A stretch of DNA of 6,004 nt, from contig JALSTE010000818.1 in the NCBI GenBank assembly GCA_026983855.1, positions 1-6,004 of the forward strand, in the 5' to 3' direction. This document shows positions 1 through 5,693 of this stretch, in pieces. The DNA is from Acidimicrobiia bacterium (GTDB taxonomy: Bacteria > Actinomycetota > Acidimicrobiia > Acidimicrobiales > Poriferisodalaceae). The notes under the pieces are model-generated. The model did not search any database. It saw only the letters and a program-made list of their open reading frames with translations, and was not told where the DNA came from. Numbering within the stretch: the first letter of the stretch is position 1; the number at the start of each line of letters is the position of its first letter. The position numbers were made by a program, and so were the translations under genes.

Positions 1-2
1 CC

Positions 3-665
3 TTTCCCACCACGTCGATCCTCTCACGCCGGTCCCGGGCCTGGTGGGTCCGTGTCTACCGAGCCCTGTTCGCCCTCCTGGCTCTGATCAGCGCCGGAAT
101 GGTGCTGTCGGAGAGCATCGGCGCCGGTCGTTCCACGGTGGACTTCCTGAGCTACTTCACCATCCAGAGCAATCTGCTGGCGGTGGCGGTCTTCGGTTGG
201 TTGGCTCTGGCCCCGCAGTCCCGCCCGACAGGGGCCCGGCGAGACGTGCTCCGCGGGGGTCCGGTGCTCTACCTGGCCGTCACCGGCATCGTGGTGGCCA
301 CCCTCCTGGCTGGTGTCCCGGTGGTGGTGAACCCCTTCGCCAACGCCGTCCTGCACCAACTCATGCCGCTGGTGGTGGTGGCCGACTGGCTGATCGAACC
401 CCCCGGACCCGATCTGAGCTTCCGCCGGGCCCTGGCCTGGCTGCTCTTCCCCCTGGTCTGGTTGACCTACACCATGATCCGAGGTGCCGTGACCGGCTGG
501 TACCCCTACCCCTTCCTGGACCCGGGGACCATGGGTGGCTACCTCAGCGTCGCCGCCGTGGTGGTCGGAATCGTGGCCGGGGGCGTGGCCCTCATCTGGC
601 TGATCGCCTGGATGGGTCGCCTTAGCCACTCGTTGTGGACCGGGGGCGAACCCACCACCCCCTGA
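3..665 (+). CDS. Pr6Pr-type six-helix integral membrane protein (5'-truncated by window edge)
   Basis: The frame is open from the window edge to a TGA at 663-665 and gives 220 residues without its N-terminus. No ATG, GTG or TTG occurs in frame before ATG 99. That ATG would cut through the first membrane helix (residues about 18-36 of the visible part), so the true start lies to the left. Six hydrophobic segments are visible, around residues 18-36, 50-69, 84-105, 115-131, 143-163 and 175-200. The second begins with SYFTIQSN (residues 50-57), which I recognise as the signature of the prokaryotic Pr6Pr membrane family, distantly related in fold to eukaryotic FAR-17a/AIG1 proteins. A histidine in VLHQLMP (His118) starts helix four. 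The protein should sit in the cytoplasmic membrane. The biochemical role of bacterial members is not established to my knowledge. The gene is followed after 74 nt by the metallophosphoesterase gene on the same strand. Family assignment is fairly sure; function is unknown. Confidence 0.8.
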   Translation, partial: FPTTSILSRRSRAWWVRVYRALFALLALISAGMVLSESIGAGRSTVDFLSYFTIQSNLLAVAVFGWLALAPQSRPTGARRDVLRGGPVLYLAVTGIVVATLLAGVPVVVNPFANAVLHQLMPLVVVADWLIEPPGPDLSFRRALAWLLFPLVWLTYTMIRGAVTGWYPYPFLDPGTMGGYLSVAAVVVGIVAGGVALIWLIAWMGRLSHSLWTGGEPTTP

Positions 666-727
666 AGCACCACCCGGTCGCTCAGCCCGGGGGATCATCG
701 CATCGGCCCGTGCCAACTCCCGGCGGT

Positions 728-733
728 TAGCAT
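728..733 (+). promoter_or_regulatory. Candidate -10 element (TAGCAT) for leaderless transcription of the metallophosphoesterase gene
   Basis: TAGCAT matches the actinobacterial -10 pattern TANNNT. Exactly six bases (cgaccg) separate it from the ATG at 740, so a normal transcription start would fall on the A of the start codon. No Shine-Dalgarno-like sequence precedes that ATG, which fits leaderless translation. No good -35 hexamer is seen 16-18 bases upstream, as is common for such promoters in high-GC actinobacteria. Only position and pattern support this. Confidence 0.5.
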
Positions 734-739
734 CGACCG

Positions 740-2578
740 ATGCGTTTCGTGGTGATCGCCGACACCCATGTCCGGTCCCCCGACGCCGAGCCGGGTGACT
801 TCCCCGCCAACACCCACCTGGAGGGCCGCAACCGCCACGCGGTGGAGATCATCGAGGCCATCGCACCCGAGTTCGTGATCCACCTGGGGGACGTGGTCCA
901 CCCGGTGCCGGGGAGCCCGGAGCACTCCGGGGCCAACGACCTGGCCCGGGCGGCCTACCGGGGCCTGCCGATGCCGCTGTACGTGGTGCCCGGCAACCAC
1001 GACGTGGGGGACAAGCCCTACCGGTGGGTGGACGCCCCCTCGGTGGACCCCACCCACTACGACACCTTCACCCGGGGGTATGGCCCCCGTCATCAGGAGT
1101 TCACCCGGGGTGGCTGCCGGTTCGTCCTCATCGACACCCCGGTCATGTCCACCGGCTGGGAGGCCGAGGCCGAGCAGTGGGCCTGGCTGGAACGCACCCT
1201 GGGTGAGGCCCGGGACATGAACCAGAGGATCTTCCTGTTCGGGCACTACCCGCCCTATCTGTGGGATCCGGGGGAACCCGAGCACTACGACAACCTGGCC
1301 CCCCGGGCCCGGGCCCGTCTGCTGGAGCTGATCGACGACCACGGTGTGGAGGCGGTGTTCTCCGGTCACGTGCACCGCTTCTTCCACCGCCGTCACCACC
1401 GGACCGACCTCTACGTGGCTCCCGCCACCGGTTTCGTGCGTCCCGAGTACGCCGAGTTGGACCCTGTGGCCCCCCGGGACCAGTTCGGGCGGGACGACCG
1501 GGCCAAGCTGGGTCTGCTCACCGTCGAGATAACCGCAGCCGGGCACACCATCCGGCCCCTGAGAACCTGGGGACGCACGGCGGCCGTCTCCTCCCAGCCG
1601 ATCGCCGAACTGGCCGACCCCACCCGGCGATGCCACCTGGGGGTGACCATGAGCCAGCCGTGGGCCTCGCCCCGGGACCTGGCCACCGGGGGACTGGACC
1701 GCTTCGTCCGCAAGCGGGTCAGGGATGATTCGGCCGTTCTGGCCCTGTGGGAGAGCGGGATCAACCACGTGAGGGTTCCCCTGGCCGACCTGACCAACTC
1801 CGATTCCCGCCAGCGACTGGAGGAGCTGGCCGAGCGCGGCACCCAGGTGACGGTGATCGTTCCCGGGGCCCTGCCCACACCCCTTCCCGACCACCGGGCG
1901 GTGACCATGTGGGAGGTGGTGGTAGCCCCCGGGGGGTCCTGGCCGGTCGGCGAGCCATCCGGTTACGAGGTGCCGGTAGCCGTGGGTCCCTTGGTCCCCC
2001 GCTCGGGTTCGGAGTGGGGCGATGGCCACTTCGTCTCCCACGGATTCGACCCCTGGGGCGATCCCGCCGAGGTGCGTGAACTGACCGGCGGAGCCGACCG
2101 GGCGGTGTTCCGGGTTCGGCCCCACGTCCCCGTGTGGGAGGGGGTGAGGGCGGCGGCGGCCTGCGCTCACAGGGCCGGAAAGGGGGCTCACGTGGTGGTC
2201 GAGCTCCCCGAGGACGGCGAGGGCCGCATGTTCACCGACGAGGTGGCCCTGGCCCATCTACTGGTGGAGGCGGAGCTGGCGGCCCGGGCCCACCCCACCA
2301 CCGTGGTGGTGCTGGACGGGTTCAGCGACCGGGACCGGGGCTACTTCCCCCGTATCGGACCCCTGGACCGTCGGGGGGATCCCCGCCCGGCCCTGATCGC
2401 CTACCAGCGACTGCTGTCCCGGCTGGGACCCGACCCCGACCCGGACGACCCGTGGACCCCCACCCCCGAGGCGGGTGGAGGCCGCTTGTTCGCCTGCCGC
2501 GGGGGTGAACTGGCGCTGACCCCCTCCGGGCTGGCTCTCACCACCCCGGAGGGAACCCACCAGCTCACCGTCACCTGA
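740..2578 (+). CDS. Calcineurin-like metallophosphoesterase with a long TIM-barrel-like C-terminal region
   Basis: This 612-residue protein starts with a complete calcineurin-like phosphoesterase domain (about residues 1-265). All five metal-binding blocks are present in order: DTH (Asp8, His10), GDVVH (Gly50-His54), GNHD (85-88), the histidine in GHYP (His169) and GHVH (209-212). The domain should bind two divalent metals and cleave a phosphomonoester or phosphodiester; the layout resembles CpdA-like class III phosphodiesterases, but the substrate cannot be read from sequence. No signal peptide or membrane helix is seen, so it is probably cytoplasmic. Residues about 285-562 form a second region with alternating strand-like and helix-like stretches, for example GINHVRVP (340-347) and VVVLDGF (522-528) followed by DRDRGYFPR (530-538). 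This resembles the last strands of a TIM-barrel glycoside hydrolase. Residues 563-612 form a small tail, possibly beta-rich. The usual family length is 250-350 residues, so the C-terminal half is an addition. The ATG at 740 is chosen because the first beta strand begins at once (MRFVVIADTH). Domain one is secure; domain two is inference. Confidence 0.88.
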   Translation: MRFVVIADTHVRSPDAEPGDFPANTHLEGRNRHAVEIIEAIAPEFVIHLGDVVHPVPGSPEHSGANDLARAAYRGLPMPLYVVPGNHDVGDKPYRWVDAPSVDPTHYDTFTRGYGPRHQEFTRGGCRFVLIDTPVMSTGWEAEAEQWAWLERTLGEARDMNQRIFLFGHYPPYLWDPGEPEHYDNLAPRARARLLELIDDHGVEAVFSGHVHRFFHRRHHRTDLYVAPATGFVRPEYAELDPVAPRDQFGRDDRAKLGLLTVEITAAGHTIRPLRTWGRTAAVSSQPIAELADPTRRCHLGVTMSQPWASPRDLATGGLDRFVRKRVRDDSAVLALWESGINHVRVPLADLTNSDSRQRLEELAERGTQVTVIVPGALPTPLPDHRAVTMWEVVVAPGGSWPVGEPSGYEVPVAVGPLVPRSGSEWGDGHFVSHGFDPWGDPAEVRELTGGADRAVFRVRPHVPVWEGVRAAAACAHRAGKGAHVVVELPEDGEGRMFTDEVALAHLLVEAELAARAHPTTVVVLDGFSDRDRGYFPRIGPLDRRGDPRPALIAYQRLLSRLGPDPDPDDPWTPTPEAGGGRLFACRGGELALTPSGLALTTPEGTHQLTVT

Positions 2579-2634
2579 GCACCGATGGGGGACCGGATCA
2601 GCCCCGAGCACCACGAGTCGAACGGTTCGCCTCT

Positions 2635-3165
2635 CTATTCGCTCACCGTGATCTCGCCGTACATGCCCTGGACGAAGTGTGGGGGGCCACCCGGTACGTC
2701 GGGGGGCCCGCCCTCGCTCTCGGCCGCGGCGGCGAGGTACTCGTCGGGGTCGGCTCCGGTGGGGATGGCGCAGATGATCAGGTACCGACCGGGTTTGTTG
2801 AGCGTCCCGGTACCCACCACGGGCTCGCCGTCTTCACCGGGAGGGGCGATCAGCACCGTCTCGACGTCGGGAAAGAGCCCCACCAGATCCTCGGGGTTGG
2901 CGACGATATCGGCGGCCGATCGGTCCTCGTCGTCGGAGAGGCGGATCGCCACCAGTTCGTGCAGCTCCGTCTCGGCTTTGTTGGTCAGGGTGAGGGTGCT
3001 GCCGGCGGCGACGGTGGAGGGCAGATCCTCGAACGCGTAATCGACGGTGGAGATGGCCACCGTTCCCGGTTCGGAGGATCCGCCTCCACATGCGCTCAGG
3101 GGAGCGAGAACCGCGGCGGCCAGGACGATCGTCGAGATTCGGCGTCGGCAGGATGTGGTCTTCAT
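2635..3165 (-). CDS. Cupredoxin-like lipoprotein with type 1 copper-site ligands
   Basis: A 176-residue exported lipoprotein. From the chosen start the N-terminus has basic residues (RRR, 7-9), a hydrophobic core (10-22) and the lipobox LSAC (23-26), so Cys26 should be lipidated and the protein anchored on the outer face of the membrane. The rest looks like a cupredoxin beta-sandwich. Candidate type 1 copper ligands are His69 (in LHELV), Cys132 (in IICAIP), His163 (in PPHF) and Met168 (in QGM), in the order expected for plastocyanin-type proteins. The Cys-to-His gap is 30 residues, far longer than the few found in classical blue copper proteins. A role in electron transfer or copper binding is likely, but no partner is visible. 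I prefer the ATG at 3165 over the in-frame ATG at 3189 because a GAGGA stands five bases before it and it gives a standard signal peptide. It is last in a three-gene minus-strand cluster, 38 nt after the cupin gene. Stop codon TAG. Lipoprotein status is secure; copper binding is probable. Confidence 0.8.
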   Translation of the reverse strand: MKTTSCRRRISTIVLAAAVLAPLSACGGGSSEPGTVAISTVDYAFEDLPSTVAAGSTLTLTNKAETELHELVAIRLSDDEDRSAADIVANPEDLVGLFPDVETVLIAPPGEDGEPVVGTGTLNKPGRYLIICAIPTGADPDEYLAAAAESEGGPPDVPGGPPHFVQGMYGEITVSE

Positions 3166-3170
3166 GGTCT

Positions 3171-3175
3171 TCCTC
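3171..3175 (-). promoter_or_regulatory. Ribosome binding site GAGGA that decides the cupredoxin gene start
   Basis: On the minus strand GAGGA is followed by five bases and then the ATG at 3165. It lies inside the reading frame that would result from the alternative ATG at 3189, so it argues for the shorter protein. Confidence 0.6.
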
Positions 3176-3203
3176 GGTAGGAGTGTCACGATGTCACCGG
3201 TGC

Positions 3204-3710
3204 TCAGAGCGGAGGGGGTGGAGGGCCCAGGACGTGGATGTCGTGGGCGGCGCAGACCGCTGCCACCTCGGCCGGGTCGATGTACCCGGGTTCGGGCATC
3301 TCCGTGGATTCAGTCTGAACCCCGAGCGAGGACACCATCTCGTCGAAGCGGGGCGCTCCGTCCCGCGAGGCGGTGACGTTGATGAACCGCGCCGTCTCCG
3401 ACAGCACCTGGAACGTGTGTGGGATACCAGCGGGGAGGTGGGCGAAACCCCCGGCGCCCACATCGATCTGCTCGCCACCGGTGAAGAACCGAATCTCCCC
3501 GTCGCTCACGAAGAACAGCTCGTCCTCGTGGAGGTGTCGGTGCTCGGGAGGTCCAAAGCCCCGGGGAGCGTTGAACTCCACGACGCTCATCGACTGGCTC
3601 TCCTTACCTTGGAGCTTGACGGTGGCGAGGTGGTTGAGGAACTCGAAGTGCTGCCCTTCGCCAGCAGCGAGCACCATCGAGTGGTTGGCGAGAGTTGGTT
3701 CGTTGCTCAT
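3204..3710 (-). CDS. Single-domain cupin protein (quercetin dioxygenase-like cupin family)
   Basis: A 168-residue soluble protein with one cupin beta-barrel. Cupin motif 1 is seen as His57-x-His59-x4-Glu64 followed by Gly71 (GPPEHRHLHEDELFFVSDG). Motif 2 is PAGIPH (93-98), giving His98 as the fourth ligand of a mononuclear metal centre, usually Fe, Mn, Ni or Zn in this family. The metal site looks intact, so it could be an enzyme (dioxygenase or isomerase type) or a binding protein; the family is too diverse to name a substrate. The C-terminal stretch from GYIDPAEV (about 142-149) to HVLGPP recurs in stand-alone actinobacterial cupins, as I recall, and ends here in a run of prolines. No signal peptide is seen, so it is cytoplasmic, unlike its lipoprotein neighbour. 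The ATG at 3710 has no clear Shine-Dalgarno sequence; Met12 is a possible later start. It lies 35 nt after the hydrolase-regulator gene, consistent with one transcript. The fold is secure; activity is unknown. Confidence 0.85.
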   Translation of the reverse strand: MSNEPTLANHSMVLAAGEGQHFEFLNHLATVKLQGKESQSMSVVEFNAPRGFGPPEHRHLHEDELFFVSDGEIRFFTGGEQIDVGAGGFAHLPAGIPHTFQVLSETARFINVTASRDGAPRFDEMVSSLGVQTESTEMPEPGYIDPAEVAAVCAAHDIHVLGPPPPPL

Positions 3711-3745
3711 GGAACCAACGATGCCGAACCACCCTTCAGAGAACC

Positions 3746-5296
3746 TTACGAAGGTCCCTCGAGGGGTTCGACGGCGATGCCGATGTCGGCCATGGTCGCC
3801 GCGTAGCTGGCGTGGGCACGGGCCGCCTCCCGGTGTTCACCGGCGGCGGTGAGAGCGTCAATCACCATCCGGTGGCCCCGCTCGTCGTAGGGATCGACCT
3901 CCACGAGGCGACTACCGAGGGCCGCGGCCTCGAGGTACCGCCCCAGGCGGTGGTGTCCGGAGGCTTCTCGTCGGGCCGCGTCAACGAAGCGCATACGAGC
4001 TTCTGCGCGGGGGCGCTCCGTCCAGTCCTCGTAGCGGTCCGCGGGTAGGAACTCCCCGCTGTAGGCGGCGACGATGGCGGCGTCATCCCTGGCCTTGTAG
4101 AAGGTCTCCAGGTCGGTGGTGACGGTGTCGAGATCCAGGCGCACCGTCTGGCGATCGGCGATCACGCCGCCGTCCAGGATCCGCTTTACCGCCGAGAGTT
4201 GCACCGAGAGCCGGGCCCCGAGCCGCCGCATGTCTGTCTCGTCAGGCCACAGAAGGTCAATGAGTTCGTCCCTGGTCACCGGCCAACCTCGAGCGGCTAC
4301 CAGTCGCTTGCACAGCTGCCGGGCCCTTCGGGACCCCCAGGCGGAAACCGGAACCTCTTCATCGCCACGACGAACCGCGAACCGGCCCAGGGTGTCGATC
4401 TGGATGTCGCGGCTGGTGGTGGGCTCCTTCGGCGGTGCCGGGGCCCGGCCGGTGACGAACTGCTCTACCTGGGGCATCCACTCCGACAGGTCCCCGACAT
4501 AGGCGAAGTGGTCGAACCCCTCGAGTTCGAGCAGACGCGCCCCGGGTATCACCTCCGCCAGTTCCCGGCCCGCCTCGATCGGGATCACCAGTTCGTCGGT
4601 CCGGTGGATCACCAGGGTGGGGACGTCGAGCGTGGCGAGGACATCGGAGACGTCCATCTCGGCGACGAGGTCGAGGAGATCCCGAACGTCGGCGGCTCCG
4701 GCGCATTGCCGCTCGTACCGCTGATGCCAGTCGCGGAATTCCTGGTTGGCGGCAAGGGAGGGGGCGAACCCGTCCACGATTATTGACTCCGCGGTGCCCC
4801 AGACCTCCGCGATGTGGTCCCTCATGGCGATCCGCTGGTCTTCCGAGGCCGATGAGTGGGGGCTCGCCGCCGTTCCGAACAGGACGAGGTGCTCAACCCG
4901 TTCGGGATAGGTGGCGGCGAAGAGGATCGCCGTGGACCCCCCATCGGACTGGGCGAACAGCGACGCCCGTTCGATCCCCGCGTAATCCATCACCGCCCGG
5001 AGGTCATCCACCCGCTCGTCGATCCCCGGGTTTCGGCTGGTGCGGTCCGAGGCACCGGTTCCCCGCTTGTCGAAATGGAGATAGCGACTGAAGGTACCGA
5101 ACCGCTCGAACATGGCGTGGAGATCCGGCCAACTCCACGCCGCCTCGATGTTCTGGGCGAAGGGCGGGATGGCGACGATGGTGGCCGGACCGTCGCCCCA
5201 CACCTGGTAGGCCAACCGCGCCCCCCTCGCCGGGGCGAACTGGACCGCTGGTACCTCGATTCTGAGCCTCCTACAGGAGTGTGGCGCGTCCTCCAC
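3746..5296 (-). CDS. Alpha/beta-hydrolase fused to a SARP/BTAD-type transcriptional activator
   Basis: With a GTG start at 5296 this is 516 residues. Residues about 18-283 form an alpha/beta hydrolase domain of the type also found fused to adenylate cyclases and regulators. It has the conserved stretch HFDKRGTGASD (74-84), a probable nucleophile Ser117 in FAQSDGG, Asp234 in HRTDEL and His263 in GFDHF. The nucleophile elbow has Ala where the usual Gly-x-Ser-x-Gly has its first Gly. After a proline-rich linker (about 284-296), residues 298-385 form an OmpR-like winged-helix domain (TLGRFAV, WGSRRARQL, ELIDLLWPD). Residues about 388-512 match a bacterial transcriptional activator domain with TPR-like helices (LPADRYEDWTERPRAE, EVDPYDERGH). 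The whole looks like a cytoplasmic regulator whose hydrolase module senses or processes a ligand. It leads a co-directional cluster with the cupin and cupredoxin genes, its likely targets. The start is uncertain: the GTG has no Shine-Dalgarno sequence, while ATC at 5258-5260 has a perfect one and would give 504 residues. Stop codon TAA. Domain calls are strong; ligand and targets are unknown. Confidence 0.88.
   Translation of the reverse strand: MEDAPHSCRRLRIEVPAVQFAPARGARLAYQVWGDGPATIVAIPPFAQNIEAAWSWPDLHAMFERFGTFSRYLHFDKRGTGASDRTSRNPGIDERVDDLRAVMDYAGIERASLFAQSDGGSTAILFAATYPERVEHLVLFGTAASPHSSASEDQRIAMRDHIAEVWGTAESIIVDGFAPSLAANQEFRDWHQRYERQCAGAADVRDLLDLVAEMDVSDVLATLDVPTLVIHRTDELVIPIEAGRELAEVIPGARLLELEGFDHFAYVGDLSEWMPQVEQFVTGRAPAPPKEPTTSRDIQIDTLGRFAVRRGDEEVPVSAWGSRRARQLCKRLVAARGWPVTRDELIDLLWPDETDMRRLGARLSVQLSAVKRILDGGVIADRQTVRLDLDTVTTDLETFYKARDDAAIVAAYSGEFLPADRYEDWTERPRAEARMRFVDAARREASGHHRLGRYLEAAALGSRLVEVDPYDERGHRMVIDALTAAGEHREAARAHASYAATMADIGIAVEPLEGPS
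5267..5272 (-). promoter_or_regulatory. Perfect Shine-Dalgarno AGGAGG, six bases before a non-standard ATC codon
   Basis: On the minus strand AGGAGG is followed by CTCAGA and then ATC GAG GTA CCA. The spacing of six is optimal. Initiation at the ATC would give a protein beginning (M)EVPAVQFAP, which is how related hydrolase domains usually begin, as I recall. The motif also overlaps a CTCCT-GT-AGGAG inverted repeat. It lies within the reading frame opened by the GTG at 5296, where it would be read as Arg-Arg. Confidence 0.55.
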
Positions 5297-5305
5297 CGAT
5301 ACTCG

Positions 5306-5311
5306 AGACTA
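5306..5311 (-). promoter_or_regulatory. Weak candidate -10 element (TAGTCT) for the regulator-cupin-cupredoxin operon
   Basis: On the minus strand TAGTCT fits TANNNT. A start six or so bases further on (about 5300-5297) would leave a leader of roughly 40 nt containing AGGAGG before the ATC at 5260, but almost none before the GTG at 5296. No convincing -35 hexamer is found. The motif is short and could occur by chance. Confidence 0.25.
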
Positions 5312-5359
5312 ACCGAACACCCCCACCAACGGAGGCTGCGACGTCCCGGCGGGAGATCG

Positions 5360-5380
5360 GCCCGAGCACTGCGCTCAGGC
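5360..5380 (-). repeat. Inverted repeat (8-bp stem, 5-nt loop) upstream of the regulator operon
   Basis: On the minus strand GCCTGAGC-GCAGT-GCTCGGGC can pair over eight positions with one G-U pair. No T-run follows, so it is not a typical intrinsic terminator. It lies about 64-84 bp upstream of the GTG at 5296 and could be an operator or simply chance in GC-rich DNA. Confidence 0.35.
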
Positions 5381-5693
5381 GCTCTCGCTACTTCGGCACC
5401 TCCAACGGGTTCTGGATGAACGGTCAAGGTCGGTGGTGTCTCTACCACGCACAGCAAGTCGAAGGCGATGGGATCCGGCGCGTCGGATCGTCATCCTCGT
5501 ACCTCATCAGGGCGAGCAGCCTCCGCCTGAGCACCGAGAAGGTCAGAAGGTCGATAGGCCGAGCCTCATCGGAAACCCGCTCAGCGAAGACCACTCGCTG
5601 CCGGCCACGTCATCGCTCCGATGGAGAATGGCTCCCAACTTGGCTCCCCGCGGGCAACACCGAACCCAACACACGAAGCCGTGGCTCGGGGTG

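Larger units (their letters stand above)
5297..5693. other. Intergenic region of 397 bp with no convincing gene
   Basis: This stretch separates the Fic-type gene from the regulator operon, both on the minus strand. Open frames here lack family resemblance or a ribosome binding site. It holds the weak TAGTCT box near its left end, a hairpin at 5360-5380 and a 50-codon minus-strand frame (5594 to 5442, GTG start) that I could not support as a gene. By eye, the part from about 5400 to 5690 is somewhat less GC-rich than the genes and lacks their codon pattern. I see no tRNA cloverleaf, no strong terminator with a T-run after the Fic gene, and no tandem repeats. Confidence 0.6.

Noticed and set aside
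99..101. ATG 99 as the true start of the membrane protein gene
   Set aside because: The frame is open back to the window edge and encodes a basic segment followed by a first membrane helix that this start would remove.
695..2257. A 520-codon minus-strand open frame antisense to the metallophosphoesterase gene
   Set aside because: The translation is rich in Gly, His, Pro and Val without any domain pattern, as expected for an antisense shadow of a GC-rich gene. The plus strand has all metallophosphoesterase motifs.
2619..2629. CGAAC-G-GTTCG inverted repeat between the convergent genes as a terminator
   Set aside because: The loop would be one base (or a four-pair stem with a three-base loop), and no T-run follows on either strand. 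I see no convincing terminator in the 56-bp gap.
3163..3189. ATG 3189 as the start of the cupredoxin lipoprotein gene
   Set aside because: It adds eight residues before a standard signal peptide, and the good ribosome binding site lies between it and ATG 3165.
3695..4048. Plus-strand open frames across the regulator gene
   Set aside because: They are shadows of the minus-strand BTAD and hydrolase domains, with no motifs of their own.
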